Program-made: the position numbers and the translations under genes
DNA from: an uncultured SAR116 cluster alpha proteobacterium
GTDB lineage: Bacteria > Pseudomonadota > Alphaproteobacteria > Puniceispirillales > Puniceispirillaceae
NCBI GenBank assembly: GCA_902623185.1
Contig: CACNSW010000003.1
Coordinates: forward strand, 1 to 64,000
DNA: 64,000 nucleotides
Direction of reading: 5' to 3'
Shown: positions 10,614-20,858 of the stretch, piece by piece
Layout: the number at the start of each line of letters is the position of its first letter
Numbering within the stretch: position 1 is the first letter of the stretch
Notes under the pieces: model-generated
What the model was told of the DNA's origin: nothing
Seen by the model: the letters and a program-made list of their open reading frames with translations, nothing else
Database searches by the model: none

Positions 10614-12068
10614 GTGGTAAAAAAACGATATTTTCGAAAGATTGCCTTTGGCATTGGACCGCATCAAAAACTGCCCGCCGATCCTATACAATGGGCGAAA
10701 TCGCAATTGGATGATATCCCCGCGCTTTCCTGGAAAGGCGACGTGCCGACCGGTAAAGCACTTCTCGATCATTACGCCCATTGGGTTTATACTGACCGTA
10801 AGGTGTTGCGCAAACGCTACAAGAAAGATCGTAAGGCCTACCGTGTTGCAAAAGAGGAATTACGACACAAAACTGGTGAACGATATTTCGAGAACCTCGA
10901 ATTGTGTATCCGCCATGACTCCGCAATCAACAGTGGTGCGCCTGTCTTTGAACGATTTTGGTGGTTCTGGTGCAATCATTTTGCCATTACTGACAAAGAT
11001 TTTATGCCAGAATTTACTACCGGCCCCTACCATCGCGAGATATTGCGGCAGAATATGTGCGGAAGTTTCGAGGATTTGGCCCTTTTGGCAACGACATCAT
11101 GGGCGATGATCCATAATCTTGACAATTCCGAGTCAGTTGGCCCCAATTCCAAGTCCGGAAAATATGATCGTCGAAAAGGGCGTTCAGTCTCTTTGAACGA
11201 AAATCATGCTCGTGAGCTCCTTGAGTTGCACACTGTTTCGCCGGCTGCTGGTTACACGCAGGATGATGTAATTTCTCTTGCAAAGATTATGACAGGATGG
11301 GAACACAGGTACACGAAACAACGCCAGGAGTGTAATCCGGTTAAATTCAACCAAGATTCGCATGAACCCGGGACACACCACTTGTTTGGTAAGGCATATA
11401 AGCAGAAGGGTTTGTCAGCCAAAAACAAATTGATTGATGTAATTGGTGATCTAGCTGCGCATCCGGAAACGGTAAAATTCATTGCTAAGAAGCTTTGTAG
11501 GCATTTTGTATGTGACGAACCGACGTCGGAGATTGTCCAGCCTGTTATCGACGCTTGGGCAGAAAGTGGCGGCCATCTACCTTCAATTCATAAAGCGGTG
11601 TCTACTGTTGCTTATGAATTTGCCGATCAATTTGAGAAATTACAACCACCAGAAATATGGCTGCTGCAGATGGTCAACATGACTGGTGCGTCCTGGCCTC
11701 CGACACCAAGCCAGATGCAGTACGATTTTAAGTCAAAGCCACGGCGCATTGTTCGCTCTCCACATCGAATTCTGCGCGAGTTGGGTCACAATCCCTATCG
11801 CCCTACCCAGCCTAATGGTTGGCCGGATACTGCTATCGAATGGCTGTCGCCGGAATTGTTAATCCGACGACTGGCGTTGTCAAAGCGGCTGGCCGACAAG
11901 ATGCAACGGCATAATCGCTGGAAACCGCAGCATATGGTGGAAAGTAATTTTGACTCTCCGGATGAAGTGATCGAGCATTTAGGGGTGAGGGATGGCAACT
12001 TCGATAAGTTAAATCACTCGGTTGCCATTCAGCTTTTGTTTCCGAGTAAATGGATGTTGATATCATGA
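10614..12068 (+). CDS. DUF1800 family protein
   Basis: NENHARELLELHTVS and DVISLAKIMTGW motifs typical of DUF1800; followed by DUF1501 partner; start uncertain. Confidence 0.82.
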   Translation: MVKKRYFRKIAFGIGPHQKLPADPIQWAKSQLDDIPALSWKGDVPTGKALLDHYAHWVYTDRKVLRKRYKKDRKAYRVAKEELRHKTGERYFENLELCIRHDSAINSGAPVFERFWWFWCNHFAITDKDFMPEFTTGPYHREILRQNMCGSFEDLALLATTSWAMIHNLDNSESVGPNSKSGKYDRRKGRSVSLNENHARELLELHTVSPAAGYTQDDVISLAKIMTGWEHRYTKQRQECNPVKFNQDSHEPGTHHLFGKAYKQKGLSAKNKLIDVIGDLAAHPETVKFIAKKLCRHFVCDEPTSEIVQPVIDAWAESGGHLPSIHKAVSTVAYEFADQFEKLQPPEIWLLQMVNMTGASWPPTPSQMQYDFKSKPRRIVRSPHRILRELGHNPYRPTQPNGWPDTAIEWLSPELLIRRLALSKRLADKMQRHNRWKPQHMVESNFDSPDEVIEHLGVRDGNFDKLNHSVAIQLLFPSKWMLIS

Positions 12069-13210
12069 CAATGGATAGGCGTAGCTTCATTCTTGGCTCG
12101 ACGACATTGACCATGCTTGGAATGCCTTTTCTTGGTGCCCGTGCTGAACGGATCAAGAAGCGAAATCTTGTGGTGATTATGCTGCGCGGAGGTATGGATG
12201 GCTTGTCTGCAGTGCCAATCCGCGACAAGATTTTGAACAGTGCCCGTCCTGACATTATTGTACGCGATGTCCGCCAGCTGAATTCTGATTTCAGCCTCCA
12301 TCCACGTTTGAAGACTTTTCATCAACTCTGGGAAGAGGAGAGGGCGACTGTCGTCCATGCAACAAATATTCCCTACACCAACCGCTCGCATTTTGAAGGA
12401 CAAGATTTAATGCAGAGTGGGGGGCATACCCCTTATGCAGAGCGAACGGGCTGGCTTGGCCGTGGGATAAAGGCTGCCGAACTAAATAGCCTTGCTGTAT
12501 CTTTGCCCATGCCCCTTCTGCTGCGGGGCGCACCACTGCCCGACAATTACTTTCCGACCTATTGGAGTTTGCCAAATTCCACGATGATGAATCAAATTGC
12601 TGCCACCTTTGATGAAGGCTCTTTGTTAGCTACTACAATGCATCAGATTCTTGCACGGCCCAGGTCCATGTTGGAATTTCCTGATGGAGATGGCGAGGAA
12701 GCTGTGATACTTGCAAAAACGGCGGCTAGAGAAATGAAGAAGGACTACGGCCCACGCGTTGCCGTCTTTGACGTTGAGGGATTTGATACCCATGCCGCCC
12801 AAGGGGGCAACGATGGTGAACATGGCGAAAAGCTGGGCAATGCAGATGAGTTGTTAAGAGTTCTTCGTGATGAAATGGGTGACAAGTTTGATGATACACT
12901 AGTGTTAACTCTAACAGAATTTGGTCGGACCTTGCACCAAAATGGTGGCTATGGTACCGAACATGGTTACGGCACGGCTATTTTGATGGCGGGAGGATTA
13001 CTGAGAAAGGCTCAGATCCACACCGACTGGCCCGGTCTGATGACAAAGGGCCTGTTTGAGGGTAGGGACCTTAATGCAACCATAGACGCCCGTGCCGTTT
13101 ATTGTTCGGCGATGGCCGCTTGCTTCGATGTGGATTTTGGTTATCTGCGGAAACAGGTATTCTGGGGCGAGGAGCTGATAGACTTAACCGAAACACTTTT
13201 CAGAGTGTGA
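12050..13210 (+). CDS. DUF1501 family protein with twin-arginine signal
   Basis: N-terminal MDRRSFILGSTTLTMLG Tat-like motif; LRGGMDGLSAVPIRD; TEFGRTLHQNGGYGTEHGYG; overlaps DUF1800 gene. Confidence 0.87.
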   Translation: MDVDIMTMDRRSFILGSTTLTMLGMPFLGARAERIKKRNLVVIMLRGGMDGLSAVPIRDKILNSARPDIIVRDVRQLNSDFSLHPRLKTFHQLWEEERATVVHATNIPYTNRSHFEGQDLMQSGGHTPYAERTGWLGRGIKAAELNSLAVSLPMPLLLRGAPLPDNYFPTYWSLPNSTMMNQIAATFDEGSLLATTMHQILARPRSMLEFPDGDGEEAVILAKTAAREMKKDYGPRVAVFDVEGFDTHAAQGGNDGEHGEKLGNADELLRVLRDEMGDKFDDTLVLTLTEFGRTLHQNGGYGTEHGYGTAILMAGGLLRKAQIHTDWPGLMTKGLFEGRDLNATIDARAVYCSAMAACFDVDFGYLRKQVFWGEELIDLTETLFRV

Positions 13211-13326
13211 ATCTAATACGATGGTATTATCGCAATATAAAAGTTCTTCTAACATTCTGGACCTTTGATATATGACAACCTACGGTAGTAGGAGATGTGC
13301 TTTTCCCAGGTCAGTGGAGATTAAAT

Positions 13327-14094
13327 ATGTTGGTCGTTGTTTCACCCGCAAAAAAATTGAATATGAAGCCGGTGGACGGGGTTTTGCCCACAGAACCCAT
13401 CTTTTCGGAGCAGGCGCAAGAACTTGCTGCTGTTGCTAACAAACTCAGCCTCGACGAGTTGCAGAAATTAATGGGGTTGAGCCAGTCACTGGCAAAGTTG
13501 AATGCAGAGCGTTTCGATGCCTTTGGCGCTCAGAACAAAAAACCTGCTGCTCTTGCTTTTGCTGGTGACACATATAAAGGGCTGGAGGCAAATTCGCTCG
13601 ATCCGGATGAGATGGCTTGGGCACAAAATCATCTTCGTATTCTATCAGGACTCTACGGCATTTTGCGGCCTCTCGACGCTATTGAACCTTATCGGATGGA
13701 AATGGGTAGCAGGTTGCAGACAAGAAAGGGAACCTCTCTTTATGCTTATTGGGGTTGCGACCTGGCCGAGGCGCTTAATACTCAGGCCGCAGCGACTGGT
13801 GCAGTCGCACTCGTCAATTGCGCATCACAAGAATATTTTGGCGCAGTTGATATGGACGCGCTCGCCGTACCTGTAATTACACCGGTGTTCATGGAACGAA
13901 AGGATGGTAGGGACAAGATTGTTAGCTTTTTCGCGAAGAAAGCAAGAGGCGCGATGGCCCGATTTATGATTCAGAATCGGGTGAATACACCCGAGCAGTT
14001 AGCAGATTTTGCTATTGGTGGTTACTCGTTTCAACCGGATCAAGCAAATAAGAATAAAATGGTTTTTGTTCGGGATTATCCTTCCGCCTCTTAA
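13327..14094 (+). CDS. yaaA: Peroxide stress protein YaaA (DUF328)
   Basis: MLVVVSPAKKLN; LSGLYGILRPLDAIEPYRMEMG; NCASQEYF; ATG at 13327 preferred over ORF-track start 13297. Confidence 0.93.
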   Translation: MLVVVSPAKKLNMKPVDGVLPTEPIFSEQAQELAAVANKLSLDELQKLMGLSQSLAKLNAERFDAFGAQNKKPAALAFAGDTYKGLEANSLDPDEMAWAQNHLRILSGLYGILRPLDAIEPYRMEMGSRLQTRKGTSLYAYWGCDLAEALNTQAAATGAVALVNCASQEYFGAVDMDALAVPVITPVFMERKDGRDKIVSFFAKKARGAMARFMIQNRVNTPEQLADFAIGGYSFQPDQANKNKMVFVRDYPSAS

Positions 14095-14442
14095 AGTTTT
14101 GATACCTGTCTAATGTTCTGGTTGCCGTGATGTGAACACTAAAAGAGCGTTTTGGCACGGCGACCGTCTTGGAGATTGCTGTATTTCTTGCGTATCTTTG
14201 CCTAAACCACAGACTCAATGATCAATGACGTGTCGCGGCTCACAACATTTGTTCTGATTGATGGGTTGCGCCCACTATATATTGTTCTATTAACTTTGAT
14301 CACCAGCTTTTTTAATTTTCTGGCTTTTTTGGCCCCAATGTGACGAGGTTTTGTGGTGTCCGTTTTTGTCAGCATTGACTGTTGTAATCAAGCCTCTCTA
14401 AGTAACCTATAACTAGATGTCACGTCAAACGAGAGGAAGACA

Positions 14443-15129
14443 TCAACTGCGGCTGATTAGAAAGCTAAAATCACCTGAGACATCTTTCGTTGGCACAGCA
14501 ATCGTTGGTCCAAATTGTTTGGTTGCTGTAGCAATAAAATGCTTTCTGTTAGCGTAGTAAATTTTCTTGTTAATTTTTGTCTCAGGCGCGCACAGGAAAT
14601 TGATCACCATGCCTTGGCGTGAGAGATGCCAGCACTTGTGTAACCCCTGTATAATGTATCTCAGCCATTGATCGCAATCCTCCAAAGGAGTCAAATTATA
14701 CGTGCCGGAAAAGAGACTGAAATCAACCAGATACTGGGGCCGATCAGCGACTTTGAATTGGGAAATTTCATTCGGAAAATTCCTCCAACACGCAGCAATC
14801 ATCGCTGGGTTGATATCAACACCATGATAACTCCATTGATCAAACATTTTCTTGTCCTGCAGGTAGCGATATAGCGCTCCGTAGCCGCAACCAATTTCAG
14901 CTATGGAAATGGGATTTTTTGCCTCGTCACCGATAGCATTAAATCGTCTTGTTGTCTCAATAAGGGCAATTAACGTAATAAAGCGATTAATCTGATTGGC
15001 CTCTGAATTCCAGAAAACTCCTTCTGGTTGGCTACCTTTTGATGCGAGCCGTTTGGTGTAGCTTTGATTGATCCGGCGCTCGATTGCGAAACGACGCACT
15101 TGCTGTAGAAATTTCATTGCAAACTGCAA
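14443..15129 (-). CDS. Putative class I SAM-dependent methyltransferase
   Basis: IAEIGCGYGALYRYL SAM-binding motif; HGVDINPAMI. Confidence 0.68.
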   Translation of the reverse strand: MQFAMKFLQQVRRFAIERRINQSYTKRLASKGSQPEGVFWNSEANQINRFITLIALIETTRRFNAIGDEAKNPISIAEIGCGYGALYRYLQDKKMFDQWSYHGVDINPAMIAACWRNFPNEISQFKVADRPQYLVDFSLFSGTYNLTPLEDCDQWLRYIIQGLHKCWHLSRQGMVINFLCAPETKINKKIYYANRKHFIATATKQFGPTIAVPTKDVSGDFSFLISRS

Positions 15130-15845
15130 ACCCGTTCATTGTGGTCCATACCTAAATAAATCTGACACAAATTTCACTTTTTGGAAAATAGCTGTCCGCT
15201 AGCAAAAATGCTTTATTTACTGTGTAGTCACGTTATTTTAACGATTTGTTTGGGTATATCATTTTCACCACTAGGCAGTTTTGGGACATACGATGCTAAT
15301 CGCAAGCATTAGGCATCGGACACACTGCGCTTGGTGGGTTTATAGCTACCGTCCAATTGGCCAAGCTATTTGGAGGTGAATAGCTGTCTTGAGGCAGATG
15401 GCCTAGTGAAAACTTTCGACGATTTTGTTGGGTAAGCGGCAGCACTGCAGCCGTTGGCACAACAGATCTGAGTTAGAAATACCTTTCGGAAACTTCTGAA
15501 CCAAGCCGGATAAGTGATAACTGCACGCTTCTTCAAAGCTTTATCAAGCAGTAGCCAAATTAAAGAGACCGTTTTGGTATTGTCATAGTCAGTCAGTGTG
15601 GGAAGAAGCAAGTGAAGACGGAGTACTAGCATTGGTGATGCGCGCCCTGCCAACGCAACAGATGAAAAGGGCATTAATTGGTAGCCAAACCACAGATTAG
15701 GTCCGTCAATGTTTAGTTAGCAATGAAATCTTAATGTTAGAACTCATAAGCTTTCAAAAATTGATATGGGCATCAAACTTTTAATTCATTCACTCGATTT
15801 TTCGTGTCAGGAGGATAGTTAGAAGGTTTAGTGAGTTTTCAGCAT

Positions 15846-16502
15846 TCATTCTTTTTTGCCCTCCAAACCTGCAGCAGCGGCATCAGATGCTCCGGGTATC
15901 CGCATCTCAAACACTTCTGTCACAACAGTGTAGTCATGATAGCCAAGCCGCGCCAAAGGTTTTATCTGGGGAATGTTAAGCTTGCCGTCGGCAGTCAACG
16001 CATCGTCATCGACATGAATTCTTACAACCTCGCCATAGACTACCTCAACCCAACCATGGGCGGAGTTTCCCCTTAATCTATGTGTTGAGAGGTAGCGGCA
16101 TTCAAAATGTGCTGGACTCTCTTTAACACGCGGGCAAGGGGCATCAATACAGGCGATTGGCGTCACGCCAGCGTGCATAAATTCATCAATATCAGGGGGT
16201 AGTTCCATGGCCGATATATTCACCGCTTCGCGAAGATCATAGGTTGCCATATTCCAGACGAACCAGCCTGTTTCCTCAGCGTTGACAACAGTATGTTTGC
16301 GGTCGCCGCTGCTCAATTGATTTGCGGCAAACATCACCATTGGTGGGTCAAAGGTTAGATTCTGCCATTGGCTGTATGGTGCCAGGTTGATTATGCCGTT
16401 GGCTGAGATTGTCGATAGCCATCCAATTGGCCGCGGTACGGTGCAAGATTTGAAGGGTGAGTAGGGAAGTGGACATCTGTCGTTTCGCGGATCAAAGTGC
16501 AT
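15846..16502 (-). CDS. Flavin reductase family protein
   Basis: PRPIGWLSTISANGIINLAPYSQWQNLTFDPPMVMFA; FMN-binding split barrel pattern. Confidence 0.85.
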   Translation of the reverse strand: MHFDPRNDRCPLPYSPFKSCTVPRPIGWLSTISANGIINLAPYSQWQNLTFDPPMVMFAANQLSSGDRKHTVVNAEETGWFVWNMATYDLREAVNISAMELPPDIDEFMHAGVTPIACIDAPCPRVKESPAHFECRYLSTHRLRGNSAHGWVEVVYGEVVRIHVDDDALTADGKLNIPQIKPLARLGYHDYTVVTEVFEMRIPGASDAAAAGLEGKKE

Positions 16503-16559
16503 AAAATAATTCTCTATTACAATAAATTAGAACAATTACTCGATCAAATATTTATCTTT

Positions 16560-17387
16560 TTAGGGCCGTAAATTTTTTATTGTCTTCTCAGCAATTTCTT
16601 GCAAAGGGCGGCGTGTTTTATTCAGAATGTCTATTCGGTCAAACAACTCAATTTCGTCTTCCAATGCACTGCGAAGTGCTTTGCCAAAACACTGGCGGAA
16701 CTCGGTCCCAATATTGAATTTGCATACTCCAGTTCGTGTTGCCAAATGCCTGCGCATCTCATCTGGTACACCAGAAGCTCCGTGTATCACCAATGGACAT
16801 GCTACGGACGCCTCAATTTCTGCAAGACGGCGCAGATTAATATCGGCGTTCCCTGTCTTTTGAAGGTGTAAATTGCCAACTGAAACGGCAAGTGCGTCAA
16901 GTCCTGCCTCGGATGTTAACCGTGCCGCCTCGGCAGGCATCGTCATTTTTGATTTTTCACCGGAGTCATAGCCTACAAAACCGATTTCACCTTCGACCGA
17001 CACGCCATTACGGTGTGCATGTTCAACCACTCTCGCGGATTTAGCAATATTCTCGTTTAGAGTAAGCCTTGAGCCATCAAACATCACCGACGAAAATCCA
17101 TGATCAATGCCAGCAATGCACTCCTCTAGGCAGGTTGCATGGTCGATATGGCAGACAATTGGCACTGAAGCCTTCTCCGCAAGATACCGTAACATGGGGC
17201 CTGATATCTCCACAGGCATATGTCGTCGAAACCCCGGGCCAGCTTGCAAAACTATAGGCGTTTGCATTTTTTCGGCGGCTGCGACATAGGACAGCGCATC
17301 TTCCCAGCCTAGAACAACAAATCCAACGACTCCATACCCCCCGGTTTTTGCCGGTTTGAGAACATCATTCAGCGAGGCAATGCTCAT
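16560..17387 (-). CDS. Class II fructose-bisphosphate/ketose aldolase family protein
   Basis: CHIDHATCLEECIAGIDHGFSSVMFDGS; GEIGFVG; LVIHGASGVPDE; KFNIGTEFR. Confidence 0.88.
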   Translation of the reverse strand: MSIASLNDVLKPAKTGGYGVVGFVVLGWEDALSYVAAAEKMQTPIVLQAGPGFRRHMPVEISGPMLRYLAEKASVPIVCHIDHATCLEECIAGIDHGFSSVMFDGSRLTLNENIAKSARVVEHAHRNGVSVEGEIGFVGYDSGEKSKMTMPAEAARLTSEAGLDALAVSVGNLHLQKTGNADINLRRLAEIEASVACPLVIHGASGVPDEMRRHLATRTGVCKFNIGTEFRQCFGKALRSALEDEIELFDRIDILNKTRRPLQEIAEKTIKNLRP

Positions 17388-17408
17388 TTTTAAACTACCT
17401 GCACGGAC

Positions 17409-18818
17409 TTAGTCACGGATGCTGTCTGCAATTGACTTTATGTCGGACATTGCCGAATCAACCCGGTCAAATAAATCATGAAGCTCGTCCTCTTTTATGA
17501 TCAACGGGGGGCAGAAACCAACAATATCGCCAGGTAGGGCGCGCAAAATAACTCCGTATTCCTGTATTTTGGCAACGGCTCTGCTAGCAAATTTCTGGGC
17601 TGGATCAAATTTCTTCTTGTTGTTTTTGTTGGCACAGAATTCCATCGCGCCGATTAGTCCAACGGCTCGGACATCACCAACAAAGTCGTATCTACCCAAA
17701 CTTGCAACACGCTCGAAGAAAACTGGCGCGATGCGGCGAACATGCCCAATTATGTCCCGTTCAGTAATAAGTTTTTGAGCGCGCACGGCTACAGCGGCAC
17801 AGACGGGATGCGCTGAATAGGTGTAACCATGGCCAAAAATGCCCAACTGTTCGGCCTGAACGCCAATCGGACCATAAATGTGCTCGGATAGTATTACTGC
17901 TGAGATCGGTAAATAGGCTGACGACAGAGCCTTTGCACAGGTCAGCATATCTGGTTGCACATCGAAAGTCTCTGATCCCCACATATTGCCGGTTCGGCCA
18001 AAGCCACAGATAACCTCATCTGCGACCAGTAGCACATCATATTTGTGCAGGACTGTGCGGATAGCAGCGAAATAGCCGGACGGTGGAATGATAACACCAC
18101 CAGCACCCATCACTGGTTCCGCAAATAACGCTCCGACTGTGTCTGGTCCTTCGGCAAGGATTAACGCTTCAAGTTCGTTCGCGCAACGTGAGACAAAATC
18201 TGCTTCACTCTCAGCGTTTTGCGCACCATTATAATAGTCAGGTGTTAAGGTGTGTTTAACAAAATCTAGAGGCAAGCCAAAGCCATCTTGTGCATAGGGC
18301 AATGCAGTCATGCTGGCAGCAGCGATGGTGACGCCATGATATCCGCGTTTGCGGCTAATTATTTTGCGCTTTTCGGGGTTGCCGCGGGCTGCGTGGTAGT
18401 ACCAGACCATTTTTATTGCGGTATCATTTGCCTCGGAGCCAGATGCAGCAAAATAGACTTTGCTCATCTTGCTGTTGTGTCCTGCTGGGGGTGCGGATTT
18501 TACCAACATTTCGGCAAGGTCAATTGCCGGGTTGACAGCTTTACCGGCAAAGCTGTGATAGAAGGGCAGTGTCCGCAGCTGTGAAATTGCTGCTTCGACA
18601 AGTTCTGGTTCTGAAAAACCAAGTGATGTACACCATAGTCCGCTCATCCCTTCATAGAATTTTTGGCCATCGTCATCATACACGAACACGCCATCACCGC
18701 GGGCCATGATGTGCGGACCTGTTTCGCGGAGTATTGATGGATTTGTGAACGGGTGTAGGTGAAAAGCAATATCCCGGCTAGCTGAGGAATTGCCGGAGAT
18801 AGTATCATCAAAACTCAT
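17409..18818 (-). CDS. Class III aminotransferase (omega-amino acid:pyruvate-type)
   Basis: LVADEVICGFGRTGNMWGSE; TCAKALSSAYLPISAVI PLP-lysine region; ATG at 18818 (MSFDDTISGN) preferred over ORF-track start 18911, which would overlap the SDR. Confidence 0.87.
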   Translation of the reverse strand: MSFDDTISGNSSASRDIAFHLHPFTNPSILRETGPHIMARGDGVFVYDDDGQKFYEGMSGLWCTSLGFSEPELVEAAISQLRTLPFYHSFAGKAVNPAIDLAEMLVKSAPPAGHNSKMSKVYFAASGSEANDTAIKMVWYYHAARGNPEKRKIISRKRGYHGVTIAAASMTALPYAQDGFGLPLDFVKHTLTPDYYNGAQNAESEADFVSRCANELEALILAEGPDTVGALFAEPVMGAGGVIIPPSGYFAAIRTVLHKYDVLLVADEVICGFGRTGNMWGSETFDVQPDMLTCAKALSSAYLPISAVILSEHIYGPIGVQAEQLGIFGHGYTYSAHPVCAAVAVRAQKLITERDIIGHVRRIAPVFFERVASLGRYDFVGDVRAVGLIGAMEFCANKNNKKKFDPAQKFASRAVAKIQEYGVILRALPGDIVGFCPPLIIKEDELHDLFDRVDSAMSDIKSIADSIRD

Positions 18819-18844
18819 GGATAGATCTTTCCTTGTGGTGTCGT

Positions 18845-19624
18845 TCAGACGTGCTGGCCGCCATTGATATGGATTTCTGAACCGTTGAGATATTGCGCGG
18901 CCTCGCTGCAAAGGAAGAAAATCGTTTCTGCAACTTCATCAGGTGTACCAAAACGCCCCAGCGGTATTTGCGGCAGAATGGCTTCTTCGCTACCGGGGCT
19001 AAGAATGTCTGTCATGATCTCGCCGGGGGCGATCGCATTGACCCTTATCCCTAGTTTGCCAAAATCAGACGCCATTTCGCGGGTGAGGGCGCCAAGCGCT
19101 GCTTTTGATGTGGCATAAGCGGAGCCCGCGAAATCATGCACTCGGCTGCCGGCAATTGAGGTGACATTTACAACCGCTCCCTTGCCACGCTGCAATGGTT
19201 CAGCAAAGGCCTTTGTCATCATGATCGGAGCAAAAACATTGACCTGAAACACTTGCTGCCAAGCATTCATCGAGGTCGTCAGGCTGTCAAGCCGTTTACC
19301 ATTATCAGATTTAGGTGAAATGCCGGCATTATTGACGAGTGCATGCAGGGGCTTGCCATCGAGTCGGTCAAGTAGCTCAGTACTTCCGCGCATTACATCC
19401 TCCTGTGATGCCAAATCTATCTGCAGATGATCCTCTGGGCCAGCTTCCCAAGGGCAATTTTTTGGAAAACCATGGCGCGAACAGGTGATAACTCGCCAGC
19501 CTTCCTTTGAAAACCGTTTTACCGTAGCATGTCCAATGCCCCGGCTTGCACCGGTCAAAACTATGATTTTGCGATCGTCACCCATCTGCTGCAATCCTTC
19601 ATGCTGCCGATCTGTGGCACCCAT
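18845..19624 (-). CDS. SDR family oxidoreductase
   Basis: LTGASRGIGHATVKRF; NNAGIS; YATSKAALGALTREMA; start likely internal ATG (MGDDRKIIVLTG). Confidence 0.88.
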   Translation of the reverse strand: MGATDRQHEGLQQMGDDRKIIVLTGASRGIGHATVKRFSKEGWRVITCSRHGFPKNCPWEAGPEDHLQIDLASQEDVMRGSTELLDRLDGKPLHALVNNAGISPKSDNGKRLDSLTTSMNAWQQVFQVNVFAPIMMTKAFAEPLQRGKGAVVNVTSIAGSRVHDFAGSAYATSKAALGALTREMASDFGKLGIRVNAIAPGEIMTDILSPGSEEAILPQIPLGRFGTPDEVAETIFFLCSEAAQYLNGSEIHINGGQHV

Positions 19625-19787
19625 TCATCAGCTATAAACAAGTTGAAAATTTTACATCCCAACTTTTTGAGGTTATCCGATTTTTAGTTGCATTACCAGA
19701 TGGGCTAGTCCCCCGCTGGCGATGCAATATCCTCTCTGGTTTGACTGAAACAAGGCTGCCGTAGCGCCCACCAACTCAATCACGCGA

Positions 19788-20093
19788 CTAGATGTCAATG
19801 TTGCCAAGCGTCATTAATGTTTTGCCGGTTACAGACATAGTTTTTGGTGATAAGGTCTGGGTGAATTTTTGGATGTTGTCGACGATCATCTTCTCGATTA
19901 CATGCTGAGTTTTCTCATCTGGAAATTCCCAGATCACTGTGCTTACATGTGGTGTCTGATCATTCTTTATAGCGCGGAATCGAACATTAGGGATATTTTC
20001 CAGCAGGCTTGGCCAGCGCGTCTGCAGAATTGATTCGAACAACTCGCACTCTTCAGCGGAGGGAAAGGTTCTGATAAATATTTTGATGATCAT
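19788..20093 (-). CDS. Hypothetical protein (approx. 100 aa, small alpha/beta domain)
   Basis: Intact ORF between annotated genes on the same strand; no confident family. Confidence 0.5.
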   Translation of the reverse strand: MIIKIFIRTFPSAEECELFESILQTRWPSLLENIPNVRFRAIKNDQTPHVSTVIWEFPDEKTQHVIEKMIVDNIQKFTQTLSPKTMSVTGKTLMTLGNIDI

Positions 20094-20174
20094 CAGGACA
20101 CCACAATTACTAGTTTGAAATCAAAAACGATAATAAGAATATGACCTGATAGCGATGGTGCGGCAAGCTACTTA

Positions 20175-20858
20175 TCATAAATGGTTTAAAAAATTATCGG
20201 CGATGGGGCTTACAGGTTTCTGGAAAAAATCGGCTGCAGGCTGGCTCTCAACCAATTGTCCGGCGTTAATAAACAGCACGTGTTCCCCCATACGCTCGGC
20301 TTGCGCACGGTTGTGACTAGTCATGATGATTGTCGTACCATTCGCGTGAGCTTCAAGTATCATTTGTTCGATTGCTGTGGTTGATTCGTAATCGAGGTGG
20401 GATGTTGGTTCATCAAGAAACAAAAGGCTTGGCTGGCTTGCTAACGCTCCGATCAAAGCCAATTTTTGCTGCTCGCCACCCGAAAGCTGATGCGTGTGCG
20501 TGTCCATTTGTGCCTGCAGGTTGGCATGTGCAAACCAGGATTCGGCTTTGTGGTCCAAACAATCAGGGCAGACAAAGCGAAAATGTTTACGCGCGCTGCG
20601 GCGCAAAAGAATTGGTTTCTGAAAAACAATCTTTTGGTGCTTGGCAGGTGGTGCCTTGATATGGCCAGAGCTTGCTGATAGCAGGCCATGCAACGTTCTT
20701 AATAGCACTGATTTGCCTGCACCATTGTGGCCCAGTAGCATGGTCAAGCTGCCTTGTCTAATGCTTAGATTTATCCCATCCAGCAGTCTCTTGCCGTTTC
20801 TAATGACCGTCAAATTGTAAGTTTGTAAAATGAAATTTTCATTTGTTTTTTCAGTCAC
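20175..20858 (-). CDS. ABC transporter ATP-binding protein, tungstate/TupC-like
   Basis: Walker A GHNGAGKS, signature LSGGEQQK, Walker B LLFLDEPTSHLD; pairs with permease. Confidence 0.82.
   Translation of the reverse strand: MTEKTNENFILQTYNLTVIRNGKRLLDGINLSIRQGSLTMLLGHNGAGKSVLLRTLHGLLSASSGHIKAPPAKHQKIVFQKPILLRRSARKHFRFVCPDCLDHKAESWFAHANLQAQMDTHTHQLSGGEQQKLALIGALASQPSLLFLDEPTSHLDYESTTAIEQMILEAHANGTTIIMTSHNRAQAERMGEHVLFINAGQLVESQPAADFFQKPVSPIADNFLNHL

Noticed and set aside
15366-15674. 102-aa minus-strand ORF as possible transposase remnant
   Set aside because: No recognisable motif in this or the other frames read; insufficient support
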